The notes: generated by a model not told the origin, from the sequence alone. A stretch of 64,000 bases of DNA from Crocinitomix sp044361315 (GCA_044361315.1 JBIKJA010000012.1:62001-126000); one strand, 5' to 3'. Numbered from the stretch's first letter, positions 53,397-63,400 are shown. Numbers and translations: made by a program.

Positions 53397-53540
53397 ATTT
53401 TACCCTTTAATCAAAATGAAAGAATTAAACTTATTCTCACTCTTAAAATTCCGCTAAAGTTATTTAGAAAATTATTGAATTTAACTTCATTTGAAAGGTT
53501 CTTATTAACATTCCGTAATTAATTTAAAACAAATTTTAAC

Positions 53541-53569
53541 TTGCTTTTAAGATAAGTGATGTACATTTG
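53541..53569 (+). promoter_or_regulatory. Promoter of the T9SS nuclease/phosphatase gene
   Basis: TTG at 53541-53543 is followed after 18 nt by TACATTTG at 53562-53569, a complete -33/-7 pair, giving a leader of about 40 nt. Confidence 0.75.
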
Positions 53570-53613
53570 TAACAATAAAAGGATAAATTCTATTAAAATA
53601 AGTGTTAAAATTC

Positions 53614-54834
53614 ATGAGATTAGTAACTTTTCTATTACTGTTTTTTTGGCTCAACAGTGCGCTGGCTCAATCGCTTGATACGTTAAAGGTTATTTCTTAT
53701 AATCTCCTGAATTTTCCTGAATTATCTCCTCATCGAATTGATTCTATTGAAAGAATAATGGCGTATTTGAAACCTGATATTTTAATGGTGTGTGAACTTA
53801 CTTCAGGTAGTGGTGCAGATAATATTTTGTTTAATGCCTTGAACGAAGGAGGAATAGATTATTATGATATGGCTGATTTTGTGCCAGGACCTGATACGCA
53901 AAATATGCTTTATTTTAATTCGGATAAATTAAGGTTGAAAGAACAAAATGTGATCGAAACGGTATTAAGAGACATTAATGAATATGTTCTTTATTATAAA
54001 AACACCGATTTTGAATTAACGAGTGATACCACTTTTTTTTATGTGTATGTCTGTCACTTAAAAGCCTCTGCAGGATTTGAAGATCAACGAAATGCAGAAG
54101 CATTGTCTTTAAAAAATTATTTAGACGGTAGGGCACATGCAGAAAATATTTTGATTGGTGGCGACTTTAACTTTTATGGGAGTGATACCGAACCAGGATG
54201 GACAACGATTTTATCAGTGGGTGACGTGGTAATGAGGGATCCAATTAATACGCCGGGACATTGGTCAAATGACATTTCTTTTGCCGCTATTCATACCCAA
54301 AGTCCAAGAGTGGTTCCTTTTGACGGCGGAGCAACAGGCGGTTTAGATGATCGGTTCGATTTTATTTTTACCAGCGAAGATTTATTTACTTATAGTAACG
54401 GCGCTAAATATATTGAGGGTTCGTATCGTGCAGTAGGCCAAGATGGGTTGCATTTTAATCAATCGTTGGTTTCAGGGCCATTAAACGAACAAGAACCAAT
54501 GGAGATTTTAACGTGTCTTCAGAACATGTCCGACCACTTGCCAATTTATATGGAAATTGAATTACAAACGAGTCCTTTGTCTCTTGCATCCAACAAAAAG
54601 TTTGGTTTTGAAGTGTTTTACGATGCTGATAGTAATCAATTGGTTTTTAAAAATTGGAACGAAATTTTGGGGAATGGTCTTAAAAAATGTCTGATTTATT
54701 CTACGGGTGGTCAGCTTGTTCAATCTATTTTTCCAAATGACAATTTTATGATTAATACGCAAGGTCTTCCTTCTGGGGCTTATATAATTGCCATTGATGG
54801 GACTAACTTTAGTTATAAATTCGTTAAACCTTAG
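53614..54834 (+). CDS. Secreted endonuclease/exonuclease/phosphatase family protein with T9SS tail
   Basis: A 406-residue exported protein from the ATG at 53614 (signal ending LNSALAQ). The EEP domain has VISYNLLNFPE at its start, KPDILMVCELTSG with the metal-binding Glu, HLKASAGFEDQRNAEA, LIGGDFNFYG with Asp and Asn, and MSDHLPIYMEIE with the catalytic Asp-His pair. A C-terminal type IX sorting domain (about 335-406) ends GLPSGAYIIAIDGTNFSYKF. It should be exported through the Sec and T9SS routes; nucleic acids or phosphoesters are possible substrates. Confidence 0.9.
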   Translation: MRLVTFLLLFFWLNSALAQSLDTLKVISYNLLNFPELSPHRIDSIERIMAYLKPDILMVCELTSGSGADNILFNALNEGGIDYYDMADFVPGPDTQNMLYFNSDKLRLKEQNVIETVLRDINEYVLYYKNTDFELTSDTTFFYVYVCHLKASAGFEDQRNAEALSLKNYLDGRAHAENILIGGDFNFYGSDTEPGWTTILSVGDVVMRDPINTPGHWSNDISFAAIHTQSPRVVPFDGGATGGLDDRFDFIFTSEDLFTYSNGAKYIEGSYRAVGQDGLHFNQSLVSGPLNEQEPMEILTCLQNMSDHLPIYMEIELQTSPLSLASNKKFGFEVFYDADSNQLVFKNWNEILGNGLKKCLIYSTGGQLVQSIFPNDNFMINTQGLPSGAYIIAIDGTNFSYKFVKP

Positions 54835-55643
54835 TTTTTCGGAATTAACTTTTCGATTTTATAAAGGTACTGTTCGACACCTTGATTCATTCCTGCCAAG
54901 TGTGGTCCTTTAATTGTCCATAACTCTTTTTGAGTGGTGCTTATGGCTGCATCATAAATGGCTTTTCCCATCGAATAATTGCAGACCTTGTCTTCTTTGC
55001 TGTGAACCACCAGCAAGGGTTTTCTCCATGATTGGATTAATTCAGTTCCATTAATATGATTTTTTGCTGTAAGATAGGCCAAGCCCTTAATTGGCCGAGG
55101 AACGGTGTTTTTGGCTGCGTATTTATGGCTATCAAATGCGCCTTCTATAATCAGTACATCAAAACTCATTGGTTTGTCTGTCGCGACTTTGATGGCTAAA
55201 TTTCCACCCAATGAAAATCCAAAAAGTATTTTTTTTGTCGGCACAACTTGAGGAATCAAATTAAAATAGTCAACTGCTGCTTGGGTGGATAAATAAACTT
55301 CTTCGTGTTTCGCTTTTCCAGATGAATTTCCAAATTCGGGATAGTCGATAATAAATACATTATACCCTGCTAGAAATAATAAATCTGCGATTTCCGACCA
55401 ACTTGTTAAATTACCTGCGTTGCCGTGTAAAATAAATATGCTCGCTTTGGGCGACTTATGTTCGTAAAACAGGCTGTGTATTGAATCTTTATTTCCGTAA
55501 TTTAAATAGACACTTTTGGCATCGGGAGGAGTTTGTACAGGTGTCGTATCTGGATGATAAAATGCTTTATTATAACTACATCCACCTAAAAAAATAGCAA
55601 TCACTGCAAAAATTAGGAGGTTTATGTTTCTAGTATGAATCAT
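54831..55643 (-). CDS. Alpha/beta hydrolase, lipoprotein
   Basis: A 270-residue lipoprotein (FLGGCSYNK, Cys22). The alpha/beta hydrolase domain has ASIFILHGNAGNLTSWSEIA, the nucleophile elbow ILFGFSLGGNLAIKVA (Ser), the acid in LLVVHSKEDKVCNY and the histidine in IKGPHLAGM. It resembles the ABHD13/BEM46-type hydrolases; substrate unknown. The ATG is 4 nt after a TAATTTTG box, so the mRNA may be leaderless. Its end overlaps the convergent T9SS gene by 4 bp. Confidence 0.87.
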   Translation of the reverse strand: MIHTRNINLLIFAVIAIFLGGCSYNKAFYHPDTTPVQTPPDAKSVYLNYGNKDSIHSLFYEHKSPKASIFILHGNAGNLTSWSEIADLLFLAGYNVFIIDYPEFGNSSGKAKHEEVYLSTQAAVDYFNLIPQVVPTKKILFGFSLGGNLAIKVATDKPMSFDVLIIEGAFDSHKYAAKNTVPRPIKGLAYLTAKNHINGTELIQSWRKPLLVVHSKEDKVCNYSMGKAIYDAAISTTQKELWTIKGPHLAGMNQGVEQYLYKIEKLIPKN

Positions 55644-55647
55644 GGAT

Positions 55648-55655
55648 CAAAATTA
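55648..55655 (-). promoter_or_regulatory. -7 box 4 nt before the hydrolase ATG (leaderless candidate)
   Basis: The minus strand reads TAATTTTG, then ATCC, then the ATG at 55643. The ATCC spacer is the same as at aroQ. Confidence 0.6.
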
Positions 55656-55713
55656 ACCTAATAAACGGTTGAATCTATTATTTAGTGCCGGCCAAATGTT
55701 AAAAAAAGTTATT

Positions 55714-58122
55714 TTAAAATGACAATCCCACACTAAAATAAAAGCCAATTCCATCAGACGGAATTATACCAGGTCCAGGGTAAGAAGTTGCTCGACGCGA
55801 ATAATACATGGAATTGGTGAGGTTGTTGACGCCACCTGCCAAATTAAAATGGTCGTTAATAGCGTAATTTAAATTAAAATCAAGAACGGCATACGAAGGA
55901 ATCACCCCAGCAATGGCATTGGGATCAAATTCGGCATTCGTGCCATCTGAAAAATGCTTGTGTACGTATGTAAAAAGCAAGGCCTCAGACCATTTTCCGT
56001 GATTAAATTTAAGTCCCACTTTTGCAGTAACGGGAGGCACTAATTCAACCCATTTTTGGCTGACAGAAACATCTTCAAATTTTCCATATTTGGCATAAAT
56101 GGCTGAAAAATTGCAAAAGGCCGTCAAAAAATAATTGGTCGAATCTGATTTCCAAAAATGTCTTTCTCCGAATAACTCCAGGCCAGTGCTGTATGCTTTT
56201 CCAACATTTGTGCGCAATCTCACTACATCATATTCATTGATTTTTTGGTTGATTACACCGATTTTGTTGGCATAGTACAAGAAAAACACACTGACATCAA
56301 AAATGCCTTTTTTTCTTTCTCCTCGCACGCCTAAATCAGCATTAAAACCTCTTTCATCTGTAATGTTCGGGTCCACTTGCTGATTTGGATTAATAATTCG
56401 GATGTCCGAAAAATTAATACCGCGGTAATTTTGAGCAATATTTCCATAAAATTCGGTGGATTTCCCTTTTCGATAGGAAAATCCAATGCCTCCTAAAAAT
56501 ATCGAACGTTGGTTTGATTTATCCTCGAAATAAGTGGTGTCAAAAATTAATTCATTGGTAAGTGGATGAAAGACTTGTTCGCGGTATGATCCCTCAGCGG
56601 CAGTGCGAATATGCTCGAATCGAACACCTGCCGAAACCGAAAATTTCGGGTTGATTCGAAAGATGTTTTCCACAAAGCCAGCCATGTTTTTAGAAGGAAA
56701 TTGATAGGACGATCCCTCCAAATTGTCTGGATTTAAAAAGTAAAAATCTTCACCACTACCAGCATTTGCTGCGCCTTGTTCACTGGTTGTGGTTCCTTGA
56801 TAGTAGCGAATACCACTGGCCAAAATCCCACTTAATTTTCGCCCGATTGGATAGCGTGTAAGGTACCTTGCTTCCACACCAAAATTATTGAAATCACCCC
56901 GAATTAATTGACGCTCTTTTCCATCATCCACGCGACTAATTTTTTCCAAATTTCCTAGCGCCTGGCGTTGAGCATCAACTTTAAATGCTTTTACATCCAG
57001 GGTCGTTTTATGGCTGATTTGCCAATTATAATTTAATGCGGTGATATGCCAATCCACTAGAAACCAATTTCTATCACGAATGGATTGTCTTGGATTCGAA
57101 GCAAACATAGCATCTGTTAATCCACCTGCTTGTTGCGCAAGGTAGTGCATATAGGTATGTTCCACCGAAAGATACATGCGTTCGGTAAAATAATAAGTTA
57201 GCTGAGCAAAGGCATTTTGTTGATTAAATCCTGAATTTTCGCGCCAACCTAGCCCTTGTTTATGCTGAAAATAGGCTAAATAGCTCAATCTTCTTTTTAT
57301 GGTGCCAGACACTAAATTGAATGTATTTAAAAGATTGTAAGCGCCGTATGTATGTTTGCCAAGATAGGAAATCGGTTTTGCTGATGGTTCTTTCATCTTA
57401 AAATTAATCATGCCGCCAAATTGAGGTCCAAATTGCAAGGAAGCCGCACCTCTAATTAATTGGATGGATTCCAATGCTTCGGAAGGTGGGGTATAATAGG
57501 TTTCTGGATACCCCAGAGCATCCGCACTAATGTCGTACCCATTTTGCCGTGTATTAAAATGTGCGGTTCGACTTGGGCTTAACCCTCGTGCACCAATCCC
57601 AAGCTGTAATCCACCTGCATCGGATTCCCAGATATTTAAACCGGGAACTTTTGCATACAATTCGCGTGCGTTTTCAATCGATTTGTTGGCGTCGGTATTG
57701 GAAAGGTCTATTTGCTGTGTTTTTTTTCCATTGGTGAGGGTGATGCCATCCACCATTTGCATCGTTCGTGTTCCATAAGGTGAATCATAAAATACATCGA
57801 CAGCCTTTAACGTATTGGTGTCTTTTAAAATTAAATCTACCTTTAATAATTTGGTATTCAACTCTATATTTTGAATTATAGATTCGTGATAGATATAACC
57901 TGCGGTTAATTGATAAGCACCAAAAGGTAGGTTCGAAAATTCAAACCTACCAAGATCATCTGAAACATTCGTTTTTATTTCGTTTGTGGCAAGCGCAGTA
58001 ATTTGTACGTTGGCAAAAGGCAAGACCTCGCCGTCGTCGTTTTTAACAAGTCCATAAACAGTTGCTTGTCCCTGAGAAATGGAAATAACTAAAAAACTAC
58101 AAACGACTAAAATCCAATTCAT
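55714..58122 (-). CDS. TonB-dependent receptor with carboxypeptidase-regulatory-like N-domain
   Basis: An 802-residue outer-membrane receptor: signal peptide (ending SISQGQA), a carboxypeptidase-D-regulatory-like domain (about 20-105, ATVYGLVKNDDGEVLPFANV), the plug (about 130-250, with IENARELYAKVPGLNIWESD and AASLQFGPQFGGMINFKMKE), and a 22-strand barrel ending GIGFYFSVGLSF. It resembles ferric-siderophore or Fe(III)-citrate receptors. It is the third gene of the DUF4856-imelysin-receptor unit, which supports iron or haem uptake. Confidence 0.93.
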   Translation of the reverse strand: MNWILVVCSFLVISISQGQATVYGLVKNDDGEVLPFANVQITALATNEIKTNVSDDLGRFEFSNLPFGAYQLTAGYIYHESIIQNIELNTKLLKVDLILKDTNTLKAVDVFYDSPYGTRTMQMVDGITLTNGKKTQQIDLSNTDANKSIENARELYAKVPGLNIWESDAGGLQLGIGARGLSPSRTAHFNTRQNGYDISADALGYPETYYTPPSEALESIQLIRGAASLQFGPQFGGMINFKMKEPSAKPISYLGKHTYGAYNLLNTFNLVSGTIKRRLSYLAYFQHKQGLGWRENSGFNQQNAFAQLTYYFTERMYLSVEHTYMHYLAQQAGGLTDAMFASNPRQSIRDRNWFLVDWHITALNYNWQISHKTTLDVKAFKVDAQRQALGNLEKISRVDDGKERQLIRGDFNNFGVEARYLTRYPIGRKLSGILASGIRYYQGTTTSEQGAANAGSGEDFYFLNPDNLEGSSYQFPSKNMAGFVENIFRINPKFSVSAGVRFEHIRTAAEGSYREQVFHPLTNELIFDTTYFEDKSNQRSIFLGGIGFSYRKGKSTEFYGNIAQNYRGINFSDIRIINPNQQVDPNITDERGFNADLGVRGERKKGIFDVSVFFLYYANKIGVINQKINEYDVVRLRTNVGKAYSTGLELFGERHFWKSDSTNYFLTAFCNFSAIYAKYGKFEDVSVSQKWVELVPPVTAKVGLKFNHGKWSEALLFTYVHKHFSDGTNAEFDPNAIAGVIPSYAVLDFNLNYAINDHFNLAGGVNNLTNSMYYSRRATSYPGPGIIPSDGIGFYFSVGLSF

Positions 58123-58133
58123 TCAGTTAAAAG

Positions 58134-59207
58134 TTAGTCGCCGTCAGTGTCTGAATAATTAATTTGAACCCCTAAAGCTCCTGAAATATCAGTTTTTGCA
58201 TAGGCCACCAATTTTTTAAGTTCTTGAAAAGCAATTTCAAAATTCGGTGTATTTGCACTTACATCTGAACTAAATGGAACGGCTAAATTGTTGATTTTGT
58301 CTAAACAAACGTCAAATTGAGCTTCAATTTCGGATGAATTCACTGAAATCCCTTGATTTTCTTCCACAAAATCCATGTAATCATCTAAGCCAATTCCTGT
58401 GCCGCCGGTAAAGGTGTTTTTCAACGCTTTTATACTTTCAACCGCTAAGAATTTAGAATATCCCGAATAATAGGCCTCCACGTATGTCGGGAAAAGTTCG
58501 CCACCACTAAATTGCCCAGCAGGAATGCCAATTTTAGCATTTTTTAGCAACTCAAGATCTTTCACCATTTCGTTAAAAATCAAACTAATCGATGAACCAA
58601 TATCAATTCCATCGGCTGCTTTAAAGTTGGTTGAATACGTATTCGTCCAAGTACTATGAACATAATGAAAATCACCATTTAATTTAGCCATGACAGCCAC
58701 CAAATAATTCATGGTATTTGTAGCATTCGCATCTAGCGTATAGCGATTTAAAATCACTGTTTCTGTTGCACCAAAGAGTAAATAATCCATTGCTGGGAAT
58801 CCAATTGCATCCACATTTGAAACAGCATCCAAAGAATATTCGCCACTGACAATATTCGCATTGATCTTTGTCACATTAACGGGATAAGTATTGGTGCTTG
58901 CTTTAAACCCAATGTCCTCGGCAGGACCAAAATTGTACATGCCAATCCGCTGAAAACTGCGATAGGCGACCAAATACTGCGTTCGCATAGCATTTAACTT
59001 TGCCAAACTTGGCGCCGATTGAAAGTTTAATACATCATCATACAAAGCCTGTAATTCGGTGGCATATTGTTGGTGTTCAGGCGCGATGACCAAAGTATAC
59101 ATACTTTCCAACAATGACTTGCGATCAAATTCAGGGGTAGGTTTTTTGTCACATGCTCCTAGGACAAACGTGAGTGTTAAAAGGAGAACCGAATATTTTT
59201 TCATCAT
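58134..59207 (-). CDS. Imelysin family lipoprotein (iron-regulated type)
   Basis: A 357-residue lipoprotein (LTFVLGACDKKP, Cys19). The helical imelysin-like domain includes FNFGPAEDIGF-like MYNFGPAEDIGFKAST, GFPAMDYLLFGATET and a second half with VKDLELLKNAKIGIPAG. Imelysin-like proteins are periplasm- or surface-exposed iron-related proteins without proven peptidase activity. It is 4 nt downstream of DUF4856 and 11 nt upstream of the receptor gene. Confidence 0.9.
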   Translation of the reverse strand: MMKKYSVLLLTLTFVLGACDKKPTPEFDRKSLLESMYTLVIAPEHQQYATELQALYDDVLNFQSAPSLAKLNAMRTQYLVAYRSFQRIGMYNFGPAEDIGFKASTNTYPVNVTKINANIVSGEYSLDAVSNVDAIGFPAMDYLLFGATETVILNRYTLDANATNTMNYLVAVMAKLNGDFHYVHSTWTNTYSTNFKAADGIDIGSSISLIFNEMVKDLELLKNAKIGIPAGQFSGGELFPTYVEAYYSGYSKFLAVESIKALKNTFTGGTGIGLDDYMDFVEENQGISVNSSEIEAQFDVCLDKINNLAVPFSSDVSANTPNFEIAFQELKKLVAYAKTDISGALGVQINYSDTDGD

Positions 59208-59211
59208 AAAA

Positions 59212-60357
59212 TTATAAAGAGTAGATTCCTTCTAAAGTGCTAATTGCTGTGTTTAGATCCAGCAAAGATACTGCCCAAAAATCATTTCCAATGTTTTCTT
59301 CCAACAGTGTTTCAATTTGAGGGTAAGTAATCAAGCGAGTTTCAAGAGGAACGTATTTTAAGCATAAGATAAATGAATATGCTTCAGATAAACTATGTAA
59401 AAATTTGGCGTTGTCCGTACCAAAATTAGCTTTTGCTTCTTGTAGGTAACTAACTGCTTGAGAAGCTGATAATTTTTCCCAAGCTTTTCGGATGATGAGA
59501 ATTTGTTCGTCACGGATGGTGAGTTCTTGTTTCTGAGCGATTGCCGCTCTACCTTTTAAAAAGGCGTTCATTAATTGTGCATTCGACCCAAGTGTTGCAT
59601 TTTGAGAATTGCAATATTTTGCCCAAAATCTTAAATTGCTGACATTGGTTGGGAAATCAATTGGCGCTCCAAAATAACCAAACGCTTCGTCCCAATGGTG
59701 TTCCATTGCAGTGTAATATTCACCGCCGCTGCTATTTACAGCGGTTGAATTGTCAACATCCATTTTACTATCGCCAAAATACACATTTAAAGCTTGGTTC
59801 AGAAAAACAGCACCCATCAATCCTTTTTCAATTAACTGTGCATATTCCATTCCATTGGCAGCAAATAAATAAGTGGATGTCCCTGTGGTTAGGGTACCAG
59901 CTTGACCACTAGAAGCGGTTTCGCTGAAAGATAAGGAGGCGGCTGCAAGTTCATCGAAATAGGCACCAAACATGGCAGTATCGGTGGCTAAACATTTATC
60001 GCGTAATTGTTTGGTAGATGTAAATGTAAAATTACCTCCACCATTATTTCCTGTATTTTGAAACATGGCATCCATAACAGCGGCCGATAACACGGCTTCT
60101 TTTCCAGATTTCACATAAGTTGCCAGTTCGGTTAATTGATCTAGACGTTCGATTTGTCCCGAGTAGGAAACCGTATTATTTCCACTTGCATCAGCAAAAA
60201 CGTAGGTGGTTGGTATTTCAAAAGTTGGATAGATACAAGATCCATCATCCTTTTTAGCTTCTTCGTTATAATTGGTAGCCAATACATCGATGCACCCCTC
60301 TTTTTTACATGCAGTTGTTGAAAGAAGCAATAGGCTTGTAAGGCCAATGAATTTCAT
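59212..60357 (-). CDS. DUF4856 domain lipoprotein
   Basis: A 381-residue lipoprotein (from the ATG at 60357; lipobox LLSTTACKKEG). After a short Cys-containing linker (LATNYNEEAKKDDGSC), DUF4856 runs from about residue 45 to the end: TYVFADASGNNTVSYSGQIE, AAASLSFSETASSGQAG, MEYAQLIEKGLMGAVFLNQA, HHWDEAFGYFGAP. DUF4856 genes regularly accompany imelysin genes in Bacteroidota and are thought to help in iron acquisition; the mechanism is unknown. It is first in the operon. Confidence 0.9.
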   Translation of the reverse strand: MKFIGLTSLLLLSTTACKKEGCIDVLATNYNEEAKKDDGSCIYPTFEIPTTYVFADASGNNTVSYSGQIERLDQLTELATYVKSGKEAVLSAAVMDAMFQNTGNNGGGNFTFTSTKQLRDKCLATDTAMFGAYFDELAAASLSFSETASSGQAGTLTTGTSTYLFAANGMEYAQLIEKGLMGAVFLNQALNVYFGDSKMDVDNSTAVNSSGGEYYTAMEHHWDEAFGYFGAPIDFPTNVSNLRFWAKYCNSQNATLGSNAQLMNAFLKGRAAIAQKQELTIRDEQILIIRKAWEKLSASQAVSYLQEAKANFGTDNAKFLHSLSEAYSFILCLKYVPLETRLITYPQIETLLEENIGNDFWAVSLLDLNTAISTLEGIYSL

Positions 60358-60398
60358 ATTTTTATTTAGAATCATTATAAATTAGATTTCATTGTGGA

Positions 60399-60429
60399 CA
60401 AAATTACTTCTTAGATGTCCGTTCTACAA
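60399..60429 (-). promoter_or_regulatory. Promoter of the iron operon
   Basis: On the minus strand TTG (60427-60429) is followed after 20 nt by TAATTTTG (60399-60406). Downstream of the start, plus-strand 60365-60384 contains AGAATCATTATAAAT, which shares one half with the classic Fur box (AATGATTAT type); this is a weak candidate operator. Confidence 0.6.
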
Positions 60430-60505
60430 TACCATGTTTGGGGTATTTTAAGAAAAGCCAGTAAAATCACTGAAAAAAGGTATTGGAAGAAATTGATTCT
60501 GGAAA

Positions 60506-63400
60506 TTATTCGACAACTATTTCATCGGCAAAAATCCATGATGGATAACCGGCACCCAAATGCCAATCAGGACAAAAACCTCTATTTTTGGCTTCGATTT
60601 TTAAATACCTGGTGTCAATAGCTTTTACGCATTTAAATTCTTTTATTACCGCACCATATTGATCAATTGGTGTTGAGCTTTTTTCAGTATGAACGGTAAA
60701 CCAATTAATTCCATCTGAAGAAACCATAAAACTAACTTCCACTGGCATCCAGATCCATGATTTAATATCTTGTAAAAATCCTACTTTAATAGTGTTGATT
60801 TTTTTCTTCTTGTTGAAATCGATTTCAACCGATACATCTTTGCCATAATATCCTTGCCAAGCGCCTGTTCTAAAATCGGCACCACCTCTTAATTGGTCGA
60901 TTAACGCTCGATCTCCTCCTGCGGCATATTGATTGTCATACGGTACATTGATTTTAATATTCCAATCGGAGACAATGCGTTTAAAGTTGCCTTCGACAGG
61001 ATAACTGGCTGCGCCTTCATAAAAAGAGCGAATAATTAATTGGGTAGAGGCTTTTAATTTAATTGGTTTGCGATACATAAGAGACTTCTCGGTTGGAATA
61101 GCCCCATCGGTGGTGTAACGAATCGTCACCGGCAAATTCGTATTTGATGAAAGTTCCACTGATTTTTTCTTGTCAAATACAGGAATAGCTTCTTTAATTA
61201 CGGGAGATGGAACGAGCTCTGAATGGTCGATTGATGAAATCGGAAATTGTTTTTTTACCACGCTAGGTCTGGCGTCCATGACAAATAACAACTCTCCTCC
61301 TTGCATTATTTCATGGTGGTAGATGAAATTCCGATCCAATTCAACCCCGTTCAAAAAGATCTTTTTTACAAATGAATTTCCAAGAATAAAATTTTCCCTT
61401 CGCATGGTAAAGACCTTTCCATTTTCAAGGTGAATTTTCGCTGAGTCCACAAAAGGTGTCCCAGTTAAATAGAAATCGCTTCCCGGAGCATGCGAATAAA
61501 ACCCTAAGGCGCTTAAAACATACCACGATGACATTTGTCCGCAATCTTCGTTACCACTTAATCCATCGGGTTGATCGGAATATAAAGTGGTTAAAATTTG
61601 ATTCACGTATTTTTGCGTTTTCCAAGGCGAATTGGTGAAATTGTAAAGATAAGCCATGTGGTGGCTTGGTTCGTTTCCATGCGCATATTGACCAATCAAA
61701 CCGGTGATGTCCGCTTGTTGTCTCCCTGTGGTGACAGCGGATGCTGAAAATAAACGATCCAACCACATTTCTAAACTATCCCTTCCGCCAATTAATTCAA
61801 TTAAACCGTCCATGTCTTGCGGTGCAAATAAAGAATATTGCCACGAATTTGCTTCGGTATAATCAAATGTCACTTCATCTGGGCGGAAGGTACTTTTCCA
61901 ACCTCCATTAAATCGCGGTTCCATGAACTTAGAAGCCACATTAAAATGATTTTTGTAAAACTGTGCTCGTTCATAAAAAATCGATGCAATAGAGTCTTCG
62001 CCTAAAGAATCAGCAAAAATCGCAATACACCAATCATCATATGCATATTCGAGCGTTTTTGAAACCGATTCTGATTCATCCTCAGACGAGATATATCCAC
62101 GTTTGTGATAAAAATCCAAACCTAAATGATGTTGTTCGGCACTTTTTACCATGGCCTCTAACGCTAGTTTTGTATCAAAATCACGAATGCCTTTCATGTA
62201 GGCATCCACAATTACTGGCACAGCGTGATAGCCAATCATACACCCCGTTTCATTGGCGGCCAATTCCCAAACTGGCAATAAGCCCCCTTCTTGGTATTGC
62301 GCTAAAAACGTGCGAATAAAATCAACCGTTCTTTCTTCTTGAGTGATGGTAAACAAGGGGTGAGCGGCTCGAAAGGTGTCCCAAAGCGAAAAAACGGTGT
62401 ATTGCTGATGTGATTCACTTTGATGAATTTGCTGATCACGTCCTCGATATCTTCCATCCACATCTGAAAAAAGATTGGGTGAAAGATACGCATGATAAAG
62501 TGCCGTGTAAAAGGTTGTATTTATTTTAGGACTCTTGGTGTAAATTTCGATTTTTCCCAATTCGTGGTTCCATAAATTTTGGGTTTGATTTTGATAATCA
62601 GCTAAATTCCATGAAGGCATTTCAGCTTTAAGATTCTTTTTTGCCCCTTCAATGTCCACTCCTGATATGCCTACTTTTACCTTAAGTTCGCCCTTATTTC
62701 CTTTAAATTCAAGAATTAGTTTACTTGGATTTCCTTGTTTATTTTTTTTGAATTCGGAGGATACAGAGGCTTCAGAAAACTGAACCACAAAATAAAAATG
62801 CTGTTCGGTTGCCCACGAATTCGAAATTCGTTTTCCAATAAGGGTAGAATCATTTAACAAAATTAAATCTGATCCTAACAATAAGTCGCGGTGCTCCAAA
62901 TCAATGATTACTTTTTTTGGCGTTTTTTCAGGATATGTGTAAGAATGAAATCCACAGCGCGCAGTTGTTGCCAAGTCAACTTGAATTTGGTCGTCGGTAA
63001 GAAAAACGCTGTATTTTCCAGCCTGTGCTTCTTCGTTCGAATGGCTGAAAGATGAACCATAACCAGCTTGACCATTGGCCCCATTTTCCCAGTGATTTTC
63101 ACCAGTAAAAGGCAGGATTAATAAATCGCCGTAATCAGGCACCCCGGTTCCGCTTAAATGCGTGTGAGAAAAACCGTAAATGATTGAATCGGTATAATGA
63201 TAACCACCACAGCCATCCCAACCTTCTAATCGTGTGTCTGGAGATAATTGAATCATCCCGAAGGGTGAAGAAACACCCGGGTAAGTATGACCATGGCCAC
63301 CAGTTCCTACAAAAGGATTAACAAAAGAAGAATAGGGTTTATCTTGACCGAATGCTGAGGTAAGAACAATTCCCAAAAAGGCGATGAGAAATAGTTTCAT
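60506..63400 (-). CDS. GH92 family alpha-mannosidase, exported
   Basis: A 964-residue exported enzyme (signal ending LTSAFGQ; ATG at 63400 preferred since the open frame upstream lacks family sequence). GH92 signatures: VNPFVGTGGHGHTYPGVSSP, GCGGYHYTDSIIYGFSHTHL, SLWDTFRAAHPLF, DGLSGNEDCGQMSSWYVLSA with the catalytic-region Glu/Asp. C-terminal additions: a chitobiase-like Ig segment (about 750-815, NLPVTIRYTTDGAIPTEKSL) and an F5/8 type C-like domain (to the end). GH92 enzymes release alpha-mannose from glycans with a Ca ion. It follows a ROK kinase by 11 nt. Confidence 0.94.
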   Translation of the reverse strand: MKLFLIAFLGIVLTSAFGQDKPYSSFVNPFVGTGGHGHTYPGVSSPFGMIQLSPDTRLEGWDGCGGYHYTDSIIYGFSHTHLSGTGVPDYGDLLILPFTGENHWENGANGQAGYGSSFSHSNEEAQAGKYSVFLTDDQIQVDLATTARCGFHSYTYPEKTPKKVIIDLEHRDLLLGSDLILLNDSTLIGKRISNSWATEQHFYFVVQFSEASVSSEFKKNKQGNPSKLILEFKGNKGELKVKVGISGVDIEGAKKNLKAEMPSWNLADYQNQTQNLWNHELGKIEIYTKSPKINTTFYTALYHAYLSPNLFSDVDGRYRGRDQQIHQSESHQQYTVFSLWDTFRAAHPLFTITQEERTVDFIRTFLAQYQEGGLLPVWELAANETGCMIGYHAVPVIVDAYMKGIRDFDTKLALEAMVKSAEQHHLGLDFYHKRGYISSEDESESVSKTLEYAYDDWCIAIFADSLGEDSIASIFYERAQFYKNHFNVASKFMEPRFNGGWKSTFRPDEVTFDYTEANSWQYSLFAPQDMDGLIELIGGRDSLEMWLDRLFSASAVTTGRQQADITGLIGQYAHGNEPSHHMAYLYNFTNSPWKTQKYVNQILTTLYSDQPDGLSGNEDCGQMSSWYVLSALGFYSHAPGSDFYLTGTPFVDSAKIHLENGKVFTMRRENFILGNSFVKKIFLNGVELDRNFIYHHEIMQGGELLFVMDARPSVVKKQFPISSIDHSELVPSPVIKEAIPVFDKKKSVELSSNTNLPVTIRYTTDGAIPTEKSLMYRKPIKLKASTQLIIRSFYEGAASYPVEGNFKRIVSDWNIKINVPYDNQYAAGGDRALIDQLRGGADFRTGAWQGYYGKDVSVEIDFNKKKKINTIKVGFLQDIKSWIWMPVEVSFMVSSDGINWFTVHTEKSSTPIDQYGAVIKEFKCVKAIDTRYLKIEAKNRGFCPDWHLGAGYPSWIFADEIVVE

